NCBI RefSeq assembly: GCF_029625295.1
Contig: NZ_CP121112.1
Location: 4,030,001 to 4,094,000 of the forward strand
Source of the DNA: Flavobacterium gyeonganense
Lineage (GTDB): Bacteria; Bacteroidota; Bacteroidia; Flavobacteriales; Flavobacteriaceae
Length of the DNA stretch: 64,000 nt
Direction: 5' to 3'
In this document: in pieces, positions 34,916 to 42,854 of the stretch
How positions within the stretch are numbered: position 1 is the stretch's first letter
Layout of the letters: each line of letters opens with the position of its first letter
Notes under the pieces: model-generated
The model's database searches: none
What the model saw: only the letters and a program-made list of their open reading frames with translations
Told to the model about the DNA's origin: nothing
Made by a program: the position numbers and the translations under genes

Positions 34916-35917
34916 ATGAAAAACTTTAAAATGAAACCAAGACTAATTGCTTTTTTTGCAGTTATAATTGGATTTTTGACCTTATCATGGGGAATTGTAG
35001 GTCATGAACGCATCAATAAAGCGGCAGTAATGGCGCTGCCTCAACAACTTCAAGTCTTTTTTTATAATCATATTGATTTTATTACACAAGAAGCTTCTGT
35101 TCCAGATATTCGTAAATATGCTTTAAAGTATAAAGATGAAAACCCAAGACATTATATTGATTTGGAAAACTTCAATATTTCTGTTGATAGTTTGCCTAAA
35201 ACTTTAGAAGAAGCCAATAAAAAATATGATGCTAAATTCCTGAATGATAACGGAATTTTACCTTGGTATATCGAAGACATGATGACCAAATTAACTAAAG
35301 CCTTCAAGGAGAAAAACAGAGCCGAAATCTTATTTCTGGCTGCCGATTTAGGACATTACATTGGTGATGCCCACATGCCATTGCATACTTCTGCTAATCA
35401 TGACGGACAATTAAGCGATCAAAAAGGAATCCATTCACTTTGGGAAAGCAGATTGCCTGAACTTTTTGTGAAAAATTATAAATTAAATGTTCCTGAAGCG
35501 CAGTATTACGACGATGTTCACAAAGCAACCTGGGATATGATTAAAGATACACACAGTCTGGTTCAGCCGCTTTTGGCAGTCGACAAAAAACTAAGAACTT
35601 CAACTCCCGAAAATCAGGTTTTTGTTGTCGATGCTGAAGGTAAAATTGTGAAGAGCAAATACAATTCGGCTAAATTCTCAGACGAATATGCTGCAAAACT
35701 GCATACAGAATTAAACGGAATGGTAGAAAACCAGATGAAAAAGGCCATTACAGCAACAGCAAGTTTTTGGTACACGGCCTGGGTAAATGCAGGAAAACCG
35801 GACTTAAGCGACTTAGATTCAAAGGAACTTACAAAACGTAACAGCAAAGCGTTAAAAGAAGATTTAAAGTTATTCCATAAAGGACAACTTTTCGGAATGC
35901 AGAATCAAAACGATTAA
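34916..35917 (+). CDS. S1/P1 nuclease-like zinc-dependent exported enzyme
   Basis: 333 residues with an N-terminal signal peptide whose expected cleavage precedes the tryptophan of SWGIVGHERIN; in S1/P1 nucleases and phospholipase C the mature N-terminal Trp is itself a zinc ligand. Further ligands are in LGHYIGDAHMPLHTSANHDG and GIHSLWESRLPEL (H and D residues), with PRHYIDLENF in between. It belongs to the S1/P1 nuclease/zinc phospholipase C superfamily; whether it cleaves nucleic acid or lipid is not decidable. The product is probably periplasmic or secreted. The ATG at 34916 is preceded by a good promoter. Confidence 0.85.
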   Translation: MKNFKMKPRLIAFFAVIIGFLTLSWGIVGHERINKAAVMALPQQLQVFFYNHIDFITQEASVPDIRKYALKYKDENPRHYIDLENFNISVDSLPKTLEEANKKYDAKFLNDNGILPWYIEDMMTKLTKAFKEKNRAEILFLAADLGHYIGDAHMPLHTSANHDGQLSDQKGIHSLWESRLPELFVKNYKLNVPEAQYYDDVHKATWDMIKDTHSLVQPLLAVDKKLRTSTPENQVFVVDAEGKIVKSKYNSAKFSDEYAAKLHTELNGMVENQMKKAITATASFWYTAWVNAGKPDLSDLDSKELTKRNSKALKEDLKLFHKGQLFGMQNQND

Positions 35918-35938
35918 GAATCTTGTATAAAGAACAAG

Positions 35939-35974
35939 AAAGGCAGCTTTTATAGAGCTGCCTTTTGTTTTTAC
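35939..35974. terminator. Terminator after the S1/P1-like gene
   Basis: AAAGGCAGCT (35939-35948) and AGCTGCCTTT (35956-35965) form a perfect 10-bp stem with a 7-base loop and a T-rich tail. It may also serve the convergent beta-helix gene, whose end is 16 bases away. Confidence 0.85.
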
Positions 35975-35989
35975 TATTTACTGAATATA

Positions 35990-36892
35990 TTAATACAGTC
36001 TTGTAAATAATCCTTTTTTGTTTCCTGATCCTCCACTGCCGGTAATTGTAATATGTCCGGTATTTCCGTTACCATCATAACCCCAGGCTAAATTATTTGT
36101 TGCCGTATTATTTGTTACTGTATGAGCTACGTTTTGTCCTGCGCTTCCTAATTTAAAACCATTTCCATCTCCATTACTTCCAAAACCATTGTTGCTTGCT
36201 GTACAGTTTTTTATTGTAACAGTATAAGGTTGACCGTATAAATCCCATCCATCATCAGAATTATGGTTTGCAGTACATTTTTCAAACACATTATTTTTTC
36301 CTGCAGATAATTTACAGGCAAAGCCATCTGCATTTTCTCCGGCATTTGCAGCATCGTAATTATCGTTTGATTTACAGGAAAGAATATAGTTATCATGTCC
36401 GCCATTGTAAATTTGCAAGCCTGAATCGCCGTTTGATAATGTAGAAACATTATTAGCATAATTATATCCGCCAATTTGAAAAACCAGGCCACAGTCAGGG
36501 GCATTTTTAATTGTCATATTAGTGATGTTCCAATAGCTGCCATTCACTTTCACACCCCAGCTGCCAGAAGGTAGCCCGGAACAATTGAGGGTGCCACCTG
36601 TAATACTGATTTTTGAACTTGCAGTACCGCTTTTAGCTAGTTCTAAAGTCTTTGTAAGGTTGATTGTTCCGCTAATTGTAATAACGTCTCCTGCAACCGC
36701 AGCAGCTACAGCAGATCGTAATGCACTTTCGTTTGTAACTGTACTGTTTTTTGCTGTGAGGGATTTGGTTTGTGTTACGGTTTCCTGAGAATCTGTCGCT
36801 GCTTCGTTTTCTTTTACAGGAGTATCATTTGTATCACAAGAAGCGAAAAGAATGATAGAACACATGATCAGTAACTTAAAATTTGTTTTCAT
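35990..36892 (-). CDS. Right-handed beta-helix lipoprotein, PL9-like
   Basis: 300 residues with lipoprotein signal (IILFASCDT, C19) and a Ser/Thr/Glu-rich linker to about residue 50. The rest is a right-handed parallel beta-helix. The segment GENADGFACKLSAGKNNVFE followed by NHNSDDGWDLYG strongly resembles the catalytic core of polysaccharide lyase family 9 (pectate/thiopeptidoglycan lyases), with the DGFACK lysine as the possible base and nearby aspartates as calcium ligands. It is shorter than typical PL9 enzymes (over 400 residues). No other pectin-degradation genes are adjacent, so the substrate is uncertain. Confidence 0.8.
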   Translation of the reverse strand: MKTNFKLLIMCSIILFASCDTNDTPVKENEAATDSQETVTQTKSLTAKNSTVTNESALRSAVAAAVAGDVITISGTINLTKTLELAKSGTASSKISITGGTLNCSGLPSGSWGVKVNGSYWNITNMTIKNAPDCGLVFQIGGYNYANNVSTLSNGDSGLQIYNGGHDNYILSCKSNDNYDAANAGENADGFACKLSAGKNNVFEKCTANHNSDDGWDLYGQPYTVTIKNCTASNNGFGSNGDGNGFKLGSAGQNVAHTVTNNTATNNLAWGYDGNGNTGHITITGSGGSGNKKGLFTRLY

Positions 36893-37291
36893 AAAATAAA
36901 TTGGTTTGGTTAAAATGAGGTTATAAAACTGGATTTTTCCAGATACGTTAAATCATTGATTGTCAATTAAAGTTTATTTTGTAAACTTAAATAAAATTTT
37001 AATATAAAATTATATTATATTTAAAAAATATTAAATTTAATTGCGAATAATAAAATATTTTGTAAAAAAAGTTGAATTAGTTCAATGTTTTGGTTTTTTT
37101 TGAATCTTGAGTAAAATTCTTTTGAGGTTTAAGTTTAGTAAGATACAAGCACATCATTCCATTGCCATTTTGGTATGGGATGTATTTAGAGTAGTTAAAT
37201 AATGTTTAAATTGTAAAACAGAATATCTTAAGATATTGAATAGCCGGTTTACAATTTAAATCTTATAAAAGAAGGTGTAAAATAAAAATAG
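36893..37291. other. Intergenic region with a short leader hairpin and a nested palindrome
   Basis: AT-rich spacer between two minus-strand genes. CTGGA (36929-36933) and TCCAG (36938-36942) form a small hairpin in the leader of the beta-helix gene. A larger nested palindrome lies at 37205-37260 and is listed separately. No good -7 element, small gene or RNA gene was found in the rest. Confidence 0.5.
37205..37260. repeat. Nested palindrome downstream of the two-helix membrane gene
   Basis: Outer arms TTTAAATTGTAAA (37205-37217) and TTTACAATTTAAA (37248-37260) are perfect complements. Inside lies the 16-base perfect palindrome AATATCTTAAGATATT (37222-37237). It starts 31 bases after the stop of the minus-strand gene at 37292. 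There is no U-tract on either strand, so it is not a classical terminator. Confidence 0.7.
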
Positions 37292-37924
37292 TTAATTAAG
37301 GCTCGGCGATCCCGGAATTTTAATATTTCTTTTATGCTTTTTTATAATAAGTAAATAGAAAGTAATGCCGCCCAGAACAATCAGTAAACCTATCTCCAGC
37401 TGTCCAAGACTATTGTTTCCACTATGCATCGCATTAGCGCTTGCCAGTTTTGCTTTTCCTTCCTTTACCTGAATTTCAGAAAGCTGATCCAGTGTCTTCA
37501 AAGCCTTGTCACATAAAGGCACAATATGTTTCCAGTTTTTATTCTGTACATCTTTATTAATCGCAGAGCAGGAAGCCAGAAAACTGTCAAAATGTATCTT
37601 TTCCTTTGGTGTCAGTACTGTTTTAAAATACAAATCATCAATGGTGTGTATTATTTTCAAAGCATTTTTAATTTCGTCATTTTTGGTGACATCATTCAGG
37701 TTCTCTTTCTGAGCTTCTGCCTTTATATAATGAAGTTCATTTGCATACTGAAAAATATAATAAGCCACAACCAGCCTGTCATTATAAATCGTGTTAATGT
37801 TTTCGTTTACATTTTTAGAATTTCGCAGCGTATTAAAGTTGCTAAGCAGGATGATCAGCATAACAATCAGTAAAATAAAAGCGGCTTTTGTTTTGTTGCT
37901 GTATTTTTTTAAAATGTCTTTCAT
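37292..37924 (-). CDS. Membrane protein with periplasmic four-helix-bundle-like domain
   Basis: 210 residues with two membrane helices, at about 13-29 (AAFILLIVMLIILLSNF) and 176-192 (EIGLLIVLGGITFYLLI). The helical segment between them (about 30-170) resembles the 4HB_MCP ligand-binding domain of chemoreceptors, including a conserved-type start NSKNVNENINTIYNDRLV. There is no cytoplasmic signalling domain after the second helix, only a short basic tail. It may be a truncated sensor or a partner of a separate signalling protein. TATCTTTG on this strand (37952-37959) is a -7 element 27 bases upstream. Confidence 0.75.
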   Translation of the reverse strand: MKDILKKYSNKTKAAFILLIVMLIILLSNFNTLRNSKNVNENINTIYNDRLVVAYYIFQYANELHYIKAEAQKENLNDVTKNDEIKNALKIIHTIDDLYFKTVLTPKEKIHFDSFLASCSAINKDVQNKNWKHIVPLCDKALKTLDQLSEIQVKEGKAKLASANAMHSGNNSLGQLEIGLLIVLGGITFYLLIIKKHKRNIKIPGSPSLN

Positions 37925-38018
37925 CCTGTAGATTTATAATTGGCTTCTTCTCAAAGATACATAAATCTAACGTTTTAGAATAGAGTGGTTTAAAATGTTA
38001 AGCAGAATGTTTTTAAGG

Positions 38019-38097
38019 AGCATTTTCGCGCTGTTCGCTATATCTTTACTGCCGAACCCCGGCAGTAAAGGATGCCGCTTCCATCACGGCTAGGGCT
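38019..38097 (-). ncRNA. Structured RNA, Flavo-1-like, copy 2
   Basis: Minus-strand segment starting AGCCCTAGCCGTGATGGAAG and GCGGCATCC, and ending with AAAGATATAGCGAACAGCGC. The central hairpin is a perfect 11-bp stem, plus-strand CTTTACTGCCG (38044-38054) with CGGCAGTAAAG (38060-38070), loop of 5. The flanks match copy 1 at 28050-28124 (AGCCCT...TGATnGAAGnGG...CCTTT...AAAGAT...AGC) while the hairpin differs, as expected for a conserved RNA with covarying stems. It lies 28 bases past the end of the LtaS-like gene and 95 bases ahead of the two-helix membrane gene on the same strand. Assignment to Flavo-1 is from memory. Confidence 0.6.
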
Positions 38098-38124
38098 TCA
38101 GGTTTCATAATACCAAAAGTCTTA

Positions 38125-40215
38125 TCATTTTTGATATGCTTTTCTTTTCAGTAAATCTGCAGCGGTCTGATAAAACGAAATAGTTTCATTTACTAAATCG
38201 GTTCTTTCAGTTTTCAAAGCTTTTTCTTCATAATGAATCTGATATTCGGGTAAAATACCTTTCTTTGGAATTAAAGATAACTGGTATTGTTTTACCTGCT
38301 GTTTTGGTGACAAAATAGTTAGCACATTATCCTTTATCATTCCTAAATCCTGATATGTTGCGATAAAAGCTCTTGGTTTGTAATCTGGTTTAAAAACATC
38401 CTGTCCGTAAAACTTGCTTTCGTAATCAAAATGCAGCAGTCCGAAAAGGGTTGGCATTAAATCTATTTGAGACATGAGCTGATTGTATTTTTCAGCTTTA
38501 ACAGACGGACTGTAAATAAAAGCCGGAATTCGGTATTTATCTAACGGCAACTCTGTTTTTCCAGCGCTTGAAGCACAATGATCGGCTACAATTACAAAAA
38601 CAGTATTTTTAAACCAGGGTTGTTTACCTGCCATATCAAAAAATTTCCTTAAAGCATAATCCGTATATTTTACGCCACCATCCCTGGATTTAGCATCTCC
38701 GGAAATATCAATTTTATTATTAGGATACGTAAACGGCCTGTGATTGCTGACAGTCATGATATGATTAAAGAATGGTTTTCCTTCTTTTGCCTCGGCATTC
38801 ATAATTTTTATGGCTTTATTGTACATATCTTCATCACACACTCCCCAAACATTCGAAAACGTAATTTCCTCATCTGTAAAGTTTGATTTGTCAACGATTT
38901 CATATCCGTTACCAGAATAAAAATCCCTCATATTGTCAAAAAAGGCATCGCCTCCGTACATGAATTTTACATTATATCCTTTTTGTTTAAAAATGTTTCC
39001 GGTTGAGAATTTGTTTTTATTGTCTTCACGTTTTACTATGCTTTCACCGGGAGAAGGCGGTAAGCATAAAGTTACAGCTTCGAGGCCGCGAACCGTACGG
39101 TTTCCTGTTGCATATAAATTGGTAAACTCTAGACTCTTTTGCTTCAGACTATCTAAAAAAGGTGTTATATTATTAGTGTTTCCATAGGATTTAAGGAAAT
39201 CAGCGCTATAACTTTCTATTGTAATCAGCACTACATTTTTATGGTTCTCAGGATAATCGCTTTCTATATTACGATTAGTATTTTGCCCTGAAACGCTTTT
39301 GATTTGCTGTTGTAGAATTGCATATGCTTTTCTGTGTGGCAGCGTTTTGTAAAATTCAAAATAGTCCAGTTTATTATTTTGAAAGGCAAGAAAAAATTTA
39401 TACACGCCATTAGATTGCAGTTCGTTAACAAATACATTTTTTGAGTTTTCTGTTTTGGCTAAAGCTGGAATTGCAATTAAGGAAACTAAAAATAATGCAA
39501 TATAAACCGCTGAAATCTTAAGTTTAGTTTTAAAATCAGGAATTTCATCAATATAGATTCTTGATTTTTTTATAATAAAATAAGTAATGATTGCCGTAGC
39601 CAAAAATAAAGCACTAAATATTGGAATGACAGGATACGATTGCATAATATTCCCAATAACTTCATTGGTGTAAATGAGGTAGTTTACAGCTATGAAATTG
39701 TATTTAACTCCAAATTCGTTCCAGAAAAAATATTCACTTATTCCATTTTGCAGGATCAATAAAACATATAGAAAAATAACAAAAGCAAATAACCAGAATC
39801 TGATTCTCTTTTTCAGTTTTGGCATAAACAAAAATACTGCAAACAATAAAGTTTTAATTCCCACAAAAATGGTAACAATTTTAGGCAAAGCACCGCCATA
39901 TTCATCAAAAATGCTTTTTCCAGATGCAATATATAAGAATAAGAGAGTTAGAAAACCCAGAATTATATAACCTGCAGGCTTGTTGTATTTGGAATCAGAA
40001 ATAAATATTAAATACATCCATAAAAAAGCACTTAGAATTACAAACACAAGCAAATCATTCAATAAGCCAAGACTGAAGATTTTAATTATTTCTAAAAAGT
40101 TAAAAGAACTTTGAGTTATTGGATGTAACATTAGTACAATACGCAACACAAAACTGATGGTAAAATAAAATACACCAAGATTATAAAACGGTGAAAGTTT
40201 CTTGTAGAAAGTCAT
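38125..40215 (-). CDS. LtaS-like membrane sulfatase-fold enzyme
   Basis: 696 residues: five membrane helices in the first about 245 residues, then a periplasmic alkaline phosphatase/sulfatase-type domain. Metal-site segments are visible: TIESYSADFLKSYG (first ligand glutamate), GNRTVRGLEAVTL with the nucleophile threonine, and VIVADHCASSAG with the D-H metal pair. The layout equals lipoteichoic-acid synthase-type phosphoglycerol transferases and related enzymes that decorate periplasmic glycans or lipids in Gram-negative bacteria. The actual acceptor is unknown. A -7 element (minus-strand TAATTTTG, 40231-40238) lies 15 bases ahead, and the gene diverges from a two-component system. Confidence 0.9.
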   Translation of the reverse strand: MTFYKKLSPFYNLGVFYFTISFVLRIVLMLHPITQSSFNFLEIIKIFSLGLLNDLLVFVILSAFLWMYLIFISDSKYNKPAGYIILGFLTLLFLYIASGKSIFDEYGGALPKIVTIFVGIKTLLFAVFLFMPKLKKRIRFWLFAFVIFLYVLLILQNGISEYFFWNEFGVKYNFIAVNYLIYTNEVIGNIMQSYPVIPIFSALFLATAIITYFIIKKSRIYIDEIPDFKTKLKISAVYIALFLVSLIAIPALAKTENSKNVFVNELQSNGVYKFFLAFQNNKLDYFEFYKTLPHRKAYAILQQQIKSVSGQNTNRNIESDYPENHKNVVLITIESYSADFLKSYGNTNNITPFLDSLKQKSLEFTNLYATGNRTVRGLEAVTLCLPPSPGESIVKREDNKNKFSTGNIFKQKGYNVKFMYGGDAFFDNMRDFYSGNGYEIVDKSNFTDEEITFSNVWGVCDEDMYNKAIKIMNAEAKEGKPFFNHIMTVSNHRPFTYPNNKIDISGDAKSRDGGVKYTDYALRKFFDMAGKQPWFKNTVFVIVADHCASSAGKTELPLDKYRIPAFIYSPSVKAEKYNQLMSQIDLMPTLFGLLHFDYESKFYGQDVFKPDYKPRAFIATYQDLGMIKDNVLTILSPKQQVKQYQLSLIPKKGILPEYQIHYEEKALKTERTDLVNETISFYQTAADLLKRKAYQK

Positions 40216-40230
40216 AGGCTTATTTTTTTA

Positions 40231-40238
40231 CAAAATTA
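40231..40238 (-). promoter_or_regulatory. -7 element of the LtaS-like gene
   Basis: The minus strand reads TAATTTTG, matching TAnnTTTG, 15 bases from the ATG. No -33 TTG at the usual distance, which would suit an activator-dependent promoter. Confidence 0.45.
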
Positions 40239-40281
40239 AATCTGGTTGATTAATTCGGAATTAAGAAACAACTTTACCTTG

Positions 40282-40311
40282 CTTAGGATGAACTTAATAT
40301 TTGCTTAAGAT
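40282..40311. promoter_or_regulatory. Three CTTA-type direct repeats with 11-bp spacing
   Basis: CTTAGGAT (40282), CTTAATAT (40293) and CTTAAGAT (40304) are spaced by exactly 11 bases. The outer two extend to TTGCTTAGGATGAA and TTGCTTAAGATAAA. Direct repeats at helical phasing are how OmpR/PhoB-type regulators bind. The site lies between the divergent promoters of the LtaS-like gene and the OmpR-type regulator, so it is a candidate operator for that regulator. Confidence 0.55.
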
Positions 40312-40366
40312 AAATTGCATATTTTTTATTGTCATAATTTTGAGCATTTACACCATACAAAATTTT

Positions 40367-40374
40367 TATCTTTG
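40367..40374 (+). promoter_or_regulatory. -7 element of the response regulator gene
   Basis: TATCTTTG matches TAnnTTTG, 49 bases before the start. A TTG at 40340-40342 stands 24 bases upstream, slightly beyond the usual spacing. Confidence 0.45.
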
Positions 40375-40423
40375 ATAAAAGGCGATTATAAATGTATAAA
40401 TAAAATCCTAATAAAATAAAAAA

Positions 40424-41086
40424 ATGCAAATTTTAATAGTTGAGGATGAGTTGGGTATTGTTCAGTTTTTGAAACAGGGCCTGGAGGAAGAGGGATATGA
40501 GATAACTACAGCCAGTGATGGTTTAATAGGTTTTGAACTAACCCAAAGTCAGCAATTTGATTTGATTTTACTGGACTGGATGCTGCCAAAAATTAGTGGT
40601 ATAGACCTTTGTAAAGCTATTAGGATTAAAAATCAGACAACCCCAATTATTTTTTTAACAGCCAAAGATACTGTAAAAGAAACCATCGAGGGGTTGAGGG
40701 CCGGAGCAAACGATTATATCAAGAAACCATTTAGTTTTGAGGAGCTGACTGAAAGGATCAAAGTTCATTTAAGGCATAAAAAAGGTTTGGAAATACTACT
40801 GTTAGGAAATATTAAAGTTGATGTATCAAAATACCTTGTCTTAAAAAATGATGAGGAGATTGCACTTACACAAAGGGAATTTGAATTGCTTCGTTACCTG
40901 ATTGAAAACAAAGGAAAAGTATGCACCCGCAACCAGATTTTAAAAGATGTCTGGAATATTAATTTTGAATATGATACCGGGGTTATAGATGTTTTCATGA
41001 ATGCTATCAGAAAGAAACTGAATTTAAAAATTGAAGAAGACTATATAAAAACCATCCGTGGTGTAGGTTATATTGCTAATGACTAA
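40424..41086 (+). CDS. OmpR/PhoB-family response regulator
   Basis: 220 residues. Receiver domain (1-115) with the acidic pocket in VEDEL, phosphoacceptor D51 in LLLDWMLPKISG, and the conserved lysine in DYIKKPFSFEEL. C-terminal winged helix (about 125-220) with LTQREFELLRYLIENKGKVC and the last segment IKTIRGVGYIAND, typical of the OmpR/PhoB group. The sensor kinase gene starts 3 bases after the stop. Targets probably include its own promoter and the divergent LtaS-like gene, given the phased repeats between them. Confidence 0.95.
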   Translation: MQILIVEDELGIVQFLKQGLEEEGYEITTASDGLIGFELTQSQQFDLILLDWMLPKISGIDLCKAIRIKNQTTPIIFLTAKDTVKETIEGLRAGANDYIKKPFSFEELTERIKVHLRHKKGLEILLLGNIKVDVSKYLVLKNDEEIALTQREFELLRYLIENKGKVCTRNQILKDVWNINFEYDTGVIDVFMNAIRKKLNLKIEEDYIKTIRGVGYIAND

Positions 41087-41089
41087 GTA

Positions 41090-42487
41090 ATGACACAGCT
41101 TTCCTTTAAAAACAGAATCGCCTTAAATTATATCATTACAACAGGATTGTTGATCCTGGTAGTTTTTGCGGCTATTTATTTCACAGTAAAATTTACGGTT
41201 TATAAGCATCTTGATGAGAATTTAAAGATCGAAATTGAGAATCATTTAAAAGAGATCAAAATAGAAAACAATATGGTTTTCCTGATGGATGCAGAGGAAT
41301 GGGAGGAGCGCGAGCATAACTCAGTGGATGTAAATCCGGTTTTTGTCCAGTTTTTGGATCTCCATAAAAAAGTGATCGAAAAATCACCAAATTTAAAAAA
41401 TGAAGTTCTTGTATTTCATGATAATGTAGGATTTTATAAAACCTTTGATACAACCTTATTAAAAAGCACTGTCAGACAGATTCAGGTTCCGCTTGATATA
41501 AAATCAAAAAAAATTGGTTATCTGATTATTGCGATGCCACTTACAGATTCGACCAAAGTTTTAAATAACCTTTTTGAGACTTTGTTAATTGCTTTTCCTT
41601 TCATTTTAATACTATTATTTTTAATTGCGCGCTTTTTTGCCGGAAGGAGCATCAGGCCTATTAATGCCATTACAGATATTTCAGGTATGATTACAAGGGA
41701 TAATCTTAAAACCCGAATTCCGCTGCCTAAAAAGCTTGATGAATTATATACGCTTTCTGAAACAATCAATAATTTGCTGAATCGTATTGAGGATGCCGTA
41801 GAGCGTGAAAAGCAATTTGCATCAGATGCATCACACGAATTGAGAACACCTTTAACTGTCATAAAGGGGACTCTGGAAGTGCTGATCAGAAAACCACGTA
41901 ATAACAAAGAATACGAAGAAAAAATAAATTACTGTATCAATGAAGTAGATAATCTCAATATATTGGTGGATCAGCTTCTTATGCTGGCGCGTTTTGAGAA
42001 TCAAAGACATAATATTTTATCTGAATCTGTTTATCTGAACGCTGTTATTTTAGATGTAATTACTTTAAATTCAGAGAAAATTAGCAGCAAAGCAATCCAT
42101 ATGAAATTTGATGCCGAAGAAGAATTTTACATCAATTCAGATAATTACCTTGTGGTAACTATTTTTAGGAATATTATTTCTAATGCCCTTAAGTATACAA
42201 ATAATGGTGGTCACGTTTCTGTTTCACTTTTTAAAGAAAACAATAAAATTATCTGCAGGATTTCAGACAACGGAATCGGAATTAAGAAAACAGATTTAGA
42301 GGCTATTTTTAATCCTTTTTTCAGGTCGAATTCGTCAGTACATCCAGAAATTAAAGGAACAGGATTGGGATTGTCTATCGTTAAACGTTTTACAGAACTG
42401 CTTGATATTAAATTTCAGATAGAAAGCAGGATTAATGAAGGTACAACAGTAGTTTTAGAATTTAACGAAGAGGGAATTAGGCTATAA
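41090..42487 (+). CDS. Sensor histidine kinase
   Basis: 465 residues. Two membrane helices (about 12-30 and 164-183) enclose a periplasmic sensor region of about 130 residues. A HAMP linker (about 185-240) follows, then the dimerisation and phosphoacceptor domain with H249 in FASDASHELRTPLTVIKG, and the ATPase domain with N-box IFRNIISNALKYTNNGG, G1 DNGIGI and G2 GTGLGLSIVKR. It is an orthodox kinase paired with the regulator encoded 3 bases upstream. The stimulus is unknown; the divergent LtaS-like gene suggests an envelope signal. Confidence 0.95.
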   Translation: MTQLSFKNRIALNYIITTGLLILVVFAAIYFTVKFTVYKHLDENLKIEIENHLKEIKIENNMVFLMDAEEWEEREHNSVDVNPVFVQFLDLHKKVIEKSPNLKNEVLVFHDNVGFYKTFDTTLLKSTVRQIQVPLDIKSKKIGYLIIAMPLTDSTKVLNNLFETLLIAFPFILILLFLIARFFAGRSIRPINAITDISGMITRDNLKTRIPLPKKLDELYTLSETINNLLNRIEDAVEREKQFASDASHELRTPLTVIKGTLEVLIRKPRNNKEYEEKINYCINEVDNLNILVDQLLMLARFENQRHNILSESVYLNAVILDVITLNSEKISSKAIHMKFDAEEEFYINSDNYLVVTIFRNIISNALKYTNNGGHVSVSLFKENNKIICRISDNGIGIKKTDLEAIFNPFFRSNSSVHPEIKGTGLGLSIVKRFTELLDIKFQIESRINEGTTVVLEFNEEGIRL

Positions 42488-42623
42488 AAAACAATGTGTG
42501 CTTCTTTGCTCTCTATAAATGTATCCGAAACCTTTTTAGTTCAATATCCTGGAGTAAAAATAGGCTGCAAATGGCAAAGAATCTTTTTTTAACAATAAAC
42601 TGCTGTTAAGTTAAAATAAAAAT

Positions 42624-42655
42624 TGCTTTTTTATGAAATTAACCTGTATATTTGC
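42624..42655 (+). promoter_or_regulatory. Predicted promoter of the histidine operon
   Basis: TTG at 42624-42626 and TATATTTG at 42648-42655 are separated by 21 bases, a good fit to the Bacteroidota -33/-7 pattern. The predicted start near 42662 gives a leader of about 26 bases before the leader peptide. Confidence 0.65.
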
Positions 42656-42687
42656 AACCGAATCAAAGAATAAAAAACAACATAAAA

Positions 42688-42747
42688 ATGTTTATTAGCC
42701 AATTACATCATCATCATTTTCATAATTGCTCTCAGGCGATGTGTTAA
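42688..42747 (+). CDS. hisL: Histidine operon leader peptide
   Basis: A 19-codon reading frame, MFISQLHHHHFHNCSQAMC, too short for routine gene finding. It contains four consecutive histidine codons and a fifth two codons later, all CAT. It lies between the predicted his promoter and a strong terminator that precedes hisG. When charged tRNA-His is scarce, ribosomes should stall on the CAT run, preventing the terminator from forming. This is the classical attenuation arrangement; no symbol-level homology to the enterobacterial leader is implied, only function. Confidence 0.88.
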   Translation: MFISQLHHHHFHNCSQAMC

Positions 42748-42773
42748 TGTATGGATGTAAATCATCATATTTT

Positions 42774-42806
42774 AAAACCCGTTTGAGTACATCAAACGGG
42801 TTTTTT
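42774..42806 (+). terminator. Attenuator terminator of the histidine operon
   Basis: AAAACCCGTTTGA (42774-42786) and TCAAACGGGTTTT (42792-42804) form a perfect 13-bp stem with loop GTACA, ending in six T. It lies 27 bases after the leader peptide stop and 49 bases before hisG. Confidence 0.9.
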
Positions 42807-42854
42807 ATTCCCTATTCTTTGTACTCAAACTATTAATTAAACAAAAAAAGAAAA

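Noticed and set aside
41518..41907. Minus-strand open frame inside the histidine kinase gene
   Set aside because: Antisense to the conserved HAMP and phosphoacceptor region; shadow of the coding frame.
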